This document shows, piece after piece, positions 25,301 to 36,210 of a stretch of DNA of 64,000 nt. Source of the DNA: Gordionus sp. m RMFG-2023 (Eukaryota > Nematomorpha > Gordioida > Chordodea > Parachordodidae); assembly GCF_954871325.1 (NCBI RefSeq), contig NC_088775.1:38107561-38171560 (forward strand), written 5' to 3'. Made by a program: the position numbers and the translations under genes. The notes beneath the pieces are model-generated. The model saw nothing but the letters and a program-made list of their open reading frames with translations, did no database searches and was not told where the DNA came from. Each line of letters starts with the position of its first letter. Position 1 is the first letter of the stretch.

Positions 25301-27222
25301 TTAGTTAATTTAGATTCGCACTCTTTAATCAATTTTTTTATTTCATCTTCGTAATTAATGTCAATATTTGCTATAAATTTATTTAAAATATTTTTGAAAG
25401 CGTTGATCCATGTACGTCCCAACAAGGCATTTTTCCTTGATTCAACGACTACCGCTTGAATATTTTTTGATACCTTCATAAGAAACTTTAACTTGTGCAA
25501 TGCCGATGATCTTAATTAAATTTCCGTCATAAGCGGTAAGTTGTAATTCGGATTTCTTAACATCTCTAATACCAAGTTTTTTAGCCAGACCATGAGATAT
25601 GATAGTAAGTTTGGAACCTGTATCAACTTGCATACTTGTAACAATATCATTCACTTTTAAAGTAGTCATAAATGCATTATCTTTATCATTAAGCATGTCC
25701 CCAGATAAGTTATTAACATTAAAATCGTTATCATCTTTGTTCTTTGTAGAGTTGACTTTCTTTTCAATAATTTCTTCAATATTCATATTGTAATCATTGT
25801 TGTTGTATTGTATTTGCTTTCTATTATAGTTGTCGCTACCACTATATTTAATTGAATTGTTGTTATAAGATTGGTAATTCTTACGATTTCCGTACCGTAT
25901 TGGATCTGTTTTCTTTGATTATTATCATGCCATGTATTATTTCTACCATAATTGGATTGATTATTATTGTTGTAGCGATAGTTGTAATTATAGTTATTAT
26001 AATTATCTTGGTATCTAGAATTATTATTACCGTAATTCCTATCATAGTATCTAAAATTATTATTGTCGTAATTCCTATTTCTATTTCTATTCCTATTATT
26101 ATCTCTATTATCATAATTATTTCTAAAATTATTATCAGGTCTAAAATAATTATTATTGTCATTTCTATTTCTATTGTTAAAGTTTTTATCTTTATCAGAC
26201 TTTTTATCGTGATTCTCATAACTTATATTTTCAATATCTGGTTTATCATTAATACTATCTAATCTACTTCCTAACTCCACCATTTCGTTCAAAGTTAAAT
26301 TAATATTTTTACAAAATTTATATTTTATTTTGTCATTTAAGGTAGACGTACGTAATTTTTCCTTAATCCTACTGTCTTCTGAAAAATTACATTTTTTATG
26401 CAACTTTGATACTCTTATGTACCATTGCATAAAGTTCTCACTCGAATTCTGATGTGATAAATTGAATTTATTTATTAAAATATTTTTATCTTGTATAGGT
26501 AAAAGGTATCCTAATTTTTTAATCACTATCTTAAGATCTAATATATCGGTATCAGAGCAAATTGATTTAATATTATCAAACGCATCATCAGATAAATTAT
26601 TAAGTAAAGTATTTATTTTAATGGAGTCCGGTAATGTGCTGGTCTAAAAATAACTTAACACCCTATCTAAGTAAATCTCAGTGAGTGATTCAATAAGTTT
26701 TAGAAATTTATAAAATATGAAATCAGGTTTAGTGTTCATTTATTGTTAATTTTTATAACATTTAATATAAGCATTTAAAATAAAAATGATACGTTATATT
26801 TTTATAAATATACACCGGAGTTGTATAAGCTCCACATCATTATAAGCATAGTATTTTCCGTCTAGTTGTTCAAAATATCTAAGCATCTCTTTGAGACTAA
26901 AAAATTCAAAAATTATATCACCATTAGTGGGTTCTCTTGAATACTGGATGTCAAAATCATATGTGAATTCCCAAAGAATGTCATAAATTGACACTTCGTA
27001 CGGTATATTTATCAATTATAAGAAAACATTGTAAAAATAATTTTTACCTTAAATTGCCTTCCTTATATAGGATTTTATTTTTTATTCTATTTAATGTTTT
27101 TGCATATAACATCTCACCATAAGAAAATATGGAAGAGAAAAAAAAAACTTTTTTTAAAAAAATTAAAAAAAATGCATAACATAGTGGCGCGTATTTTTTG
27201 CCATTCCTTAACCTAGGCAACA

Positions 27223-27413
27223 TGAAGAAAAGTAAAACTATTATTTTTTTATCTGTTTTATTTCACTTTTTTATAACGTATTTATAAATTTTTTACAAAA
27301 ATAGTATTTGAATAAATAAAAAAAGGTTTACTTAAAGCAAAACTAAAATGTAAATATAATCTTAAAGTAAAACTAAGATTTGAATAACAAATAATAATTT
27401 ATATTATTCAACA
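27223..27413 (-). repeat. 5' LTR of gypsy-1
   Basis: A 191-bp partner of the repeat at 22204-22393, in the same orientation. It is followed directly by CTAAT, the second copy of the target duplication. Confidence 0.9.
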
Positions 27414-28852
27414 CTAATAAATTCCAAATAAATTAAAATATTTTTACTTAAACTGTTCCAGATGTCTCGGATTTCTTATGCATTTAGGCAATGTGAACTA
27501 CATTAAACATATAGAGCTGTGTTATAAAGCTTTCTAATTCTTGACTGCAGGCCTTTAACACGACCACTTATCGAGGGAGCTCTATCATATCCTTGGCCTC
27601 TCATTAGATTTAAATTTAAATCTAGGTTTTAAAAGGATGCTAAAATTTATTTGACTATCGTCTCTGATTTAGTGTCATGTAAGTCAATAAATTGAACAAA
27701 GAATTCCTTCATTTTAAAATCACCTAATTCCTTATCAATAAACCTTACTGCTATGGATAATTGCTCTATGTTACCAATATCTGAAGTCTCATCCGCCAAA
27801 ACATTAAAAAATGGTGATGCTTTCACTTTTGTAGAAATTTCTTTCAATATGAACCTATTGCATATGGTTATTATTTTATTTTAAATACTTAGACAAAGGT
27901 AGGTGGCATTTTTAGCAGATCTTACAAAAAGCTTTATATAGTTATCATTATTATTGCATAAATGTTTCATCAATTCCTTAAAATTCCCTTCATTATGAGA
28001 AGAGTAAGTAAGTGTTAAGGGGCCAGCAAATATTCTATGAGCTCTTAATGCTAAGACCTGCCTCCCTAACCTAATGATTGCATCAATTATTATAATTATT
28101 CTTGCTCTGTTGGTTGTAACAAAATCAAATTTTTTTTTATTCAATACATTAGATATTGAAATCTTTTGCTCACAGAGATGGCTTTTAAAGCATCCGATAT
28201 CTCACAAGAATTGAGATATTTATCTTGTTGATGATAATTAAAATTTTCAAGACCATCTTGTATATAATTGACTTATCACGTTTCCAGCATATCTTGGTTA
28301 AAAAAAATGACACACACTTTACAAAAAACTCCCTTTTCATTAGCCGAGTAAGCAAGCCACTTATATTTATTAAGCCATGATGCTTGAAATGTTAAATTTA
28401 TTTTATCCAAGGACAATGGAAATTTATAGCATTTGTCAGGTATCCAAATATTTTCAATAGCTAACAATTTTTCATTATCATTTTTAAAATGAAAATTTAA
28501 GTATAATGAAACATCTTTTTGAGGACAGTGTTTCTCTATATTTTTTTTAAGATTTTAAATTATATATTTCAATATGAATTTTATAGTTCAGACCTGAACA
28601 GCACAACAAGAAAAGAATATAATTTATAAAAATGTATCTTAGATAAAGATTCAAGTTTATTATTAAAAATTTAAAACACAGGGTACAAGACATAGAAGGA
28701 AATTACTTATTTGTATCTAAGATACAAGTTTTCAGATTATTTGGGAAATAACACTAATCAAAATGATGGGCTTTATCATATAAAAAAGGGTTATAACTAA
28801 ATAAAGCACATTGTAAAATTTTAATAACTCAAAATGAAAATAATATAATTTA

Positions 28853-29096
28853 TGTCGATATGACCGATTAACACTAATCTTTAAATTATTTTTTTTTATG
28901 TTTATATAATTGATTTTTTTTTATATAAATTGTGTAGATTGATTTTTTTTATATATTAATATGAAAATTGTTATATAAGCCTGATTTCTTAGTTTAATAA
29001 AAAGAATGTAAAATTTTAAAATATATTATATAAAATAAAATTATTAATATAAAATAAAATTAATAATCTCGTAACAATCATTTATTTTAGAAAACT
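28853..29096 (+). repeat. 5' LTR of gypsy-2
   Basis: It starts TGTCGATATGACC and matches the copy at 33452-33695 almost throughout. The right boundary is the last base shared by both copies. Confidence 0.85.
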
Positions 29097-32000
29097 TTAT
29101 GGTGGCAGTTCCGCTATATATTCGAGGAAATCGTAAATAAATAGAATATGAAACAGATTCCCAATAATGTTAATATAAATATTGAATTTCCAATATACTC
29201 AAGCAATGGCGATCTTTTTTGAGTAGATTCGAAGACATCTTCAAGGGCACTCAGATCTCGGACATCGAAAAAGCAGGTTCCTATACAAGTAGACTACCAG
29301 ATGAGGTATATATCAAGCTTAAATTGATATGTTCACCTACCGACTTCATCAATCCATCGATATTGATTAAAAAATTTAGGTTATTTCACCTGAGGAAATC
29401 TACAAGTTCCAACTTATTATTATTTAACGCAGTTGTACAAGGTAAAAACGAAAGTTACATCAATTGGGTAAGTAGATTATGCATTTTAAAATGAATGTTT
29501 GCTAAGTGATAGTAGAGTTATTGAAAAAGTAAAAATTTCATCAATCAGCAAAAATATTAGGCAGAAAATTACGTTAAAAGAAAACATTACATTAGCAGAA
29601 GTTCTTACTTTAAGAGATGATTTTGAAGAGTTAGAATTGAAAGAAAATATAATTGCTAAAGTTGAAAATATTTCTTTAAACGAAAAAACAGAAGATGATA
29701 CAACCGTGAAACATTTAGAAAGGCAAAGAGGCAGGAAAACAGAAGAAAATAAAGAATTGGTGAGATATGGAGACCATGATTAATGACAAAATTTACAATC
29801 TAATTACGATAACAGACAACGATGGACAATAAGAGGCCATGACTTTCAAAGAAATATTTATCAAGGAAATAGTTATAACCCTAGATACCAAGGAAATAAT
29901 TACAACTCTAGATATCAGAATTATAACGCGAATTATTACAACGTCAGAGCAAACTATCCAGGATCGTACAATAATTCTTCGAGATTTGATAATAGAGCTA
30001 GTTATAATAAAAATGACTATAATAATAATAGATTTAATAATGATTATAATTACAGATATAATAGACATTATAACGATTCAAGATGTATTCAAAGATATAA
30101 CGATAATCATAATATTGAAAATCAAGGAAGAAATCAAGTATGCAATTGTAAATATCATAATAACGACAATAATCAATCACGATATACAAATAAAGTAAAC
30201 ACTGTAAATATAGAAGAGATAAAAGAAGATGATAATGACAAACTAGGAAGAAAAGAATATAATTTAGACAATTTAGACATAAACAATATGGATACCGATA
30301 ATAATTACACAGCTAACGATGCTTATAAGGTCACGGTATATTTGAACGACATGCCTATTTTGATATAGATTGATACCGGCTCGAGGTATAGTATCCTACC
30401 GATTCATATCGCGAAAAAGATTGGAGTAAAAATCTTAAATAAATCAGATATTAAATTAACTGGATATGATGGAAACACAATAAATGTATTAGGAACTACC
30501 AAAGTCAAGGCAAGATTCGAGGACAAAAGTCAAATCTTAACTGCTTATGTAGTCCAGAGTGATAAGATTGCACTGTTAGGAAGGACCTGGATAACAGTTT
30601 TTGGGAATATATTAGATAAATTTGTGATCGAGGATGATTATGATAATACTATACAAAAATTAATCACAATGAAATTTTAAACTTAACCAAAAATCAATGC
30701 TACGCAGCTATGTCAAATTACGTTTAAAACACGATGCCACACCGAAAATCATACCGCCGAGGCGTATACCATATTCTAGAGTTGATTTGATAACAAAAGA
30801 ACTTCAAAAGTGAATAAACGATAAAATTATTGAACCTGTTGAAGATGTTAGATGGGCTAGTTCTCTCACTCCCGTTTATAAGAGTGATGGCTCACTTAGG
30901 CTCTGTGCCGACTTCAAAAATACTATCAACCCTGATTTACAAGATTTCAAGTACCCTATACCACGTATAAATGATTTAATCGCAAAATTATCTAAAGGCA
31001 AAAAATTTACCAAGATAGATTTTAAAAACGCGTTTCTCCAAATACCCATACACAAGGAATCAAGAGATGTTCTTACGATATAGACACATAAGGGTTATTA
31101 TAGGTTTACGAGACTGCCGTTTGGTTTAAAACTTCGTCGGCAATATTCCAACAAACTATGGATAACATTTTCGGAGATTTAAAAGATGTTATATTCTACA
31201 TTGACGACTTGTTAATTACAGGTGATAACGATGAGATACATTTGGAGAATATTAAAAAAGTATTTGAAAAGATCATCAAGTATGGATTAACCCCAAATTT
31301 CGATAAAATTTATTCCTGCAAAATAAAATACGCTTTTTGGGACATGATATAGACAAACATGGTATACATCCCAACGATGATAAGATAAAAGCTATTTCCA
31401 ACATGCCGGAACCGAAGACAAAAGATGAATTGACAACTTTTTTGAGGATGGCGAGCTATTATCGAAAATTTTTATGTAATTTTGCGGACGTAGCTGATCC
31501 TTATACAAAATGGTTAATAAAGACAAATGGTTATGAGATAATACACATGAAGAAGGCTTCGACGACCTAAAAAATTTGATCAGTACTCCGCCTACGTTAA
31601 ATTTTTATAATCCGGATCTACCAATAGGCATTGCAACTGATGCTTCAAAGAAAGGTCTAGGCGCAGTCTTATTTCATATTGAAGATGATGGTAGAGAGAA
31701 ACCCATTGCTTTTGCGTCAAGAGCTTTATTGAAATCAGAGTTTAATTACACTAATATAGAGAGGGAAGCTTTATCTGTTATATACGCGGTAAAAAAGTTT
31801 CAAGAATATTTAATTGGTACGAGATTTACAATAATCACAGAGCACAAGCCACTCGTTTATTTATTTACAAAGGGACTTAAGGATAACTCATCCATATCAA
31901 TGCGACTTCAAAAATGGAGTTTAGCTATGAGAGCTTATGACTTTACGATAATTCATAGACCCGGGAAACGAAATGTAGTACCGGATTGTTTGTCAAGATT

Positions 32001-33451
32001 ACCCCAAATGAACACGGAAGAAATGATACAAGAGATAGATGATAAAAAAATTGATGACAAATTTTGGGATTAACCAATAAATTTTAAAAGAATAGTTCAA
32101 GAAACTAGTATTGATATCGAATTAATGGAGGTAATTAACATTATAAAGAATCATGAACAGATAAAGAATAAAATATATAAAAATATGGAGATGGAACTGA
32201 GCTTAATTAAAGATTGTCTTTTTAAAGAGAATATATACCAAAAAAAAGGAGCTATTACAGGAATTACACAAAGGGCATCTTGGTGCTGGGAAAACGAAAT
32301 TGTTGGCGAGAGATTACTTGTGGTGGCCAGGTCTAAACGCTGAAATAGATCAGGAGGTGAGAAACTGTGATATGTGTAATAAATATACGGACAATCCTCA
32401 TAATGTACAAAATCCATGGGAAACAGCTCTAAAAGTGTTCGAACGCGTGCACATCGACTTTGCACAGTTTGAAGGTAGCAATTTCTTGGTATGTGTTGAC
32501 ACATTTAGCAAATTCCCTACCATTAAAAGAATGAGAGATATAACTACTGAGTCTACTATTAAAGAATTATTAAAATAATCAGTTTGTTTGGTATACCCGA
32601 TATGATAGTCAGCGATAATGGTACGAATTTTATAAGTAAGTTCAAAAATTTTTGTAGTGATCATGGAATTGATCACATTTTCACCGCGTTTCACCACCAA
32701 CAGTCCAATGGTCAGTGTGAGCGAATGATAAGATCAATGAAAATATGCATGAAAAGGAATATGGAAAGTAATAAGAAATTAGACTTAGATATAGCTTTAG
32801 AAAAGCTTTTATTTAATTATCGCAACACACCAAACGCGACAACCAACAAGATACCAAGCGAAGTGATGTTCAACAGAACCATAAGAACCACATGGGATTT
32901 AATAAAACCGCAAGAAGATAAAGTGAACGAATTTAATCGCAATTTATCGTCAAATAGAAACATCATGAATGGTGACAAAGTATGGTATAAAACCTTCAAG
33001 GGTAATAGGGACAAAGGCACGATAAAACGTAAAAATGGGAATTTAAAATTTGAAGTTGAAACAGGAGACAAAATTATTAGAAGACATTTAGACCAAATTA
33101 AAAAAAGGCCTACGAATAGCTCACCTCTTGATGAAACGACACATGTGAAAACAAATGCAATACCTTTTACTGTAAGTTTTAGAAGAAATGATGATCCAAA
33201 TTTAGGGTACAAGAACAGAGTCTTGTTAGTCAAAGACCTAGCAGGAATATAATTTCGCCAAAAAAAAATTTGATAATTTTATAATGAAATAAAGACTAAA
33301 AATATATATATATAATAAAATATTTTTCTTTTAAATAAACTTTCAATAGCAAAAGTTAATGATGACAATAAAACTATCAAGAAACGTTGACTACACGATA
33401 AAATTCACATGCAAGAAAAACCTGAGTGGAGAACATTTTTAAAGGGTGGAA

Positions 33452-33695
33452 TGTTGATATGACCGATTAACACTAACTTTTAAATTGTTTTTTTTTATGT
33501 TTATATAAATTGATTTTTTTTATATAAATTGTGTAGATTGATTTTTTTTATATATTAATATGAAAATTGTTATATAAGCCTGATTTTTTAGTTTGATAAA
33601 AAGAATGTAAAATTTTAAAATATATTATATAAAATAAAATTATTAATTTAAAATAAAATAAATAATCTCGTAACAATCATTTATTTTAGAAAACT
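33452..33695 (+). repeat. 3' LTR of gypsy-2
   Basis: It starts TGTTGATATGACC directly after the purine-rich tract and ends at the last base shared with the 5' copy. Confidence 0.85.
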
Positions 33696-33732
33696 CAAAT
33701 AAAAAAATGGAACTCAATATTGTAAATACCAT

Positions 33733-34010
33733 ACCATCATTTGATGATATTCCAACCAAATCAACTGATAGCTCACATGCTTTTATAACACATAATATTT
33801 CTAATTATAAAATATTAAGAGAAATTATAAATAATTTAGAATATACCATCATCATTTGATGATTTTATGGCTAGTTCATTTTTTCCCATAGTATTACTTG
33901 TATTGCTAATTGCAAGATTTAAATAAAAGATGTTATAAGTGAATACTATTACCATCGTCATTTGAGGATTTTTTAACCAAATCAACTGATGGCTGATTTT
34001 CACTAGCAAC
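33733..34010. repeat. Three spaced copies of a CCATCATTTGATGA-containing unit
   Basis: Copies start near 33733, 33845 and 33951, a spacing of about 106-112 bp. Each has CCATC..CATTTGA.GAT. The first and third continue into ACCAAATCAACTGAT.GCT. It looks like a decayed tandem array. No coding role is seen. Confidence 0.6.
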
Positions 34011-34213
34011 ATTCATATATATTTCTAATTTAAATTACATAAATTTTATAAATAAATTAAAATATACCTTGACGCCGATGTGAAAAATTTTTTCGTATAT
34101 CCATGCTGTAATTAACGATTTTTCTTTTATTTAGAAATTAATTATAAAAAATAAACTAAAATTTTAAAAACTATGTAATTAGTTTAACAATATAAAGTTT
34201 ATTATTAAATATC

Positions 34214-35003
34214 GGTAACTAACGGTATCTCGGGGAAATTTTCGATATTATTATTTTTTTTTAAAATATTTTTTTTATTATTTTTATTTATTAATTTTTT
34301 TTATTAATATATAAAAAAATAGATAAAACTAGATATTCATAATATACTAGAGAATTAAGATTTTTTCTTGAAATTTTCAATTATTTAAGATTCTATTTAA
34401 GATTTTTTTCTTAAAATTTAAATTTTCTAAAACTATATAATCATAATATACTAGAGAATTAAGATTTTTTCTTGAAATTTTCAATTATTTAAGATTCATT
34501 CTAAAAATTTTCAATTTTATTTAAAATTTTGAATCAAATACTAAATATTTAAGATAAAAATATAATCATAATATACTAGAGAATTAAGATTTTTTCTTGA
34601 AATTTTCAATCAAATTCTAGATAAATAACCAATTTATTTGAATAAACACTGATAATATAGTTATATATATAATTTTTTTTCTTAAAATTTTCAATCAAAT
34701 TCTAGATAATTAACCAATTTATTTCAATAAACAATGATAATATAGATTTTCTCTCCATTATCATATTATTATTACAACACGTGTGATTATCTAGAAGTTC
34801 GTGGTCTTTTAAAAAAGCTATGGTTCTTGTATAACAATTTATGATATCGGTAAATAAGATATTCCATTATAATATTGTAATTATGGTCTTTTAAAAAAGC
34901 TATAATTAAAAATAACAACAATAAATAAAAATAAATTAAAAATAAATAAAAAATAAATTTATAAAAAAAGATGAAAAATTTCCCCGAGATACCGTTAGTT
35001 ACC
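34214..35003. mobile_element. 790-bp MITE with 8-bp target duplication
   Basis: Terminal inverted repeats of about 30 bp start GGTAACTAACGGTATCTCGG and end with its exact inverse. The flanks carry a perfect 8-bp target duplication TAAATATC (34206-34213 and 35004-35011). The interior has no coding sequence. It holds three copies of a unit starting ATAATATACTAGAGAATTAA (near 34339, 34442 and 34566) and two copies of TCAAATTCTAGATAA. The 8-bp duplication suggests the hAT superfamily, but Merlin or P cannot be excluded. The well-matched ends suggest fairly recent movement. Confidence 0.9.
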
Positions 35004-35269
35004 TAAATATCTAATTTAAATGACAGAAAATATTTACAATATATCTTTATTGTTATTTAATATTTTAGTTCATATAATATTTAATATATATTTTTTTAAA
35101 CCATGTGATCATTTAAAATTGAAAATTCCTATTTGTTTTTTTAAAATATGTTTCATTTTGATATCGTATATATTATTTTATTTCAAAATGGAAACCGTTT
35201 TTTAAATGAAATTATTCGGCAAAAAGCATTGGATATATTAAAATAGTTTTTTTTTCAAATATATTAAAA

Positions 35270-36210
35270 TTTCTGTATATTAGCGCGCGTCATAGCTAAA
35301 ATTATTTTCAAAAATAAAGTAGCTTTGCTATTGATTAGCTACTTTCTCAAAAAATAGCACACTATAGTTACTTTTTAAATATAGCGTGGTAATTAGTAGC
35401 TACTTTTAAAATTATGTCTAAACTTTATTCGTTATGTAAGAGCTAATATAATATTGCATCCCTATTATATATTTTTTCTATTATCATAAATGAAATTTTT
35501 AAAAAATTAAAATATAAAAACATAAAACAAAATATTAATTCTATTTAAATCATATTTTACCTTGCCTTTAATAGAAGATCACTCTCAAAATTATATTATC
35601 CTTTGCTAGACTAAATAATCTCTCAACTGGAAGTCTGGGATAGATATTGTATTTTGTGAAGAGTGGTTTTAAAAGTGAACACTTTTTAATTATTGTGATA
35701 ACTGATATTGACGATCCCAAAACATTTGTTACATATAATTATTATTTTCATTATCGAGCATCCAAAAAATCTAGAACACGAGATGTTTTCATTTTGTGGA
35801 GTGATTTTTTTAATTTTAAAATTGAAGCTGTTGAAATACACAGCTCCTGAATTAATCTATGCAGTAGTTTATCTTTTATTATTATTTTCCTTTAATTTTA
35901 ATAGCGATTTTCTTTAAAAAATGGCAAGAGTATTAATAAGGTTTACTAAAGGTCTATAAAATTTATGGGGAAAAAACCAATCTATTAGTCGCCCCCCCCC
36001 CCACCTAGCAAAATCTTGGCTACCCTTATTAAAATTAATTATAATAACCATTTTTAAATAATAATTGAATTTTTTTAAAATGAGCTAATTTTAGCTCTAG
36101 CTACAAAAAAATAGCGACACTATTAACTACTATTTTATAAAAGTAGCGTCCAGATAGCGAGTTAAAAATATAGTGATACTTTTATTTTAATAGCCACTTT
36201 AACAGCATTG
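35270..36210 (-). mobile_element. hAT-E: remnant of a third kind of hAT transposon
   Basis: The right end, read inward on the minus strand, starts CAATGCTGTTAAAGTGGCTA, a typical hAT terminus. Between 35900 and 35560 the minus strand shows DFFNFK-like residues and then KYNIYPRLPVERLFSLAKDN. This matches the hAT C-terminal dimerisation motif of the type (A)PVERLFS. Repeated TAGCTACTTT and ATAGCG motifs mark subterminal regions on both sides (35280-35420 and 36090-36190). The left end was not found and no target duplication could be made out, so it is truncated. Confidence 0.6.

Larger units (their letters stand above)
22204..27413 (-). mobile_element. Gypsy-type LTR retrotransposon fossil (gypsy-1), inserted in hAT-D
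   Basis: The element is bounded by two LTRs (22204-22393 and 27223-27413) and a perfect 5-bp target duplication CTAAT (22199-22203 and 27414-27418). On the minus strand the parts follow gypsy order: Gag with a long Asn/Arg/Tyr-rich tail (about 26530-25790), protease (about 25780-25500), reverse transcriptase (about 25300-24540), RNase H (about 24520-24130) and integrase (about 23910-22870). A purine-rich tract adjoins the 3' LTR at 22394-22407. It is broken, with roughly five to ten visible breaks. The LTRs agree at about 93% by eye, suggesting moderate age. It shares its protein family with the fossil at 28853-33695. Confidence 0.92.
21240..28560 (-). mobile_element. hAT-D: second ZMYM1-like hAT transposon, split by a gypsy fossil
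   Basis: Pieces on the minus strand follow ZMYM1/DUF4371 order. A TTF finger is at 28467-28276 (ASWLNKYKWLAYSANEKGVFCKVC). HNEGNFKELMKHL is near 28000. The DUF4371 core at 27847-27647 contains FNVLADETSDIGNIEQLSI. GQGYDRAPSISGRVKGLQSR and then CSSHCLNA lie at 27596-27480. After the gypsy insertion come SHHSRRGSFL near 22115, then EKFHKIYEKVKEIANMFGIE near 21750. FIPLIDTFLSQLK is near 21600 and ETPEDIKEISEFYYNDL near 21480. Excluding the gypsy element the remnant is about 2.1 kb. Stops and shifts, for example a TAA in place of the His before CSSHC, show that it is dead. Terminal repeats were not found. It is related to hAT-C but clearly a different lineage. Confidence 0.8.
28853..33695 (+). 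mobile_element. Gypsy-type LTR retrotransposon fossil (gypsy-2)
   Basis: LTRs of about 243 bp (28853-29096 and 33452-33695) enclose, on the plus strand, Gag with an Asn/Tyr/Arg-rich tail (about 29219-30260), protease (about 30290-30640), reverse transcriptase (about 30700-31560), RNase H (about 31576-32073) and integrase (about 32125-33252). A possible primer-binding site starts TGGTGGCAG near 29101. A purine tract (AAAGGGTGGA) precedes the 3' LTR. The LTRs agree at about 96-97% by eye, so it is younger than gypsy-1. It is broken, with perhaps six to ten breaks. I could not find a clean target duplication. Confidence 0.9.

Noticed and set aside
25850-26262. Long frames rich in Ile on both strands opposite the Asn-rich Gag tail
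   Set aside because: They are antisense and shifted readings of AAT/ATT-rich repeats and encode only low-complexity sequence. The same applies near 7511-7795 and 29793-30198.
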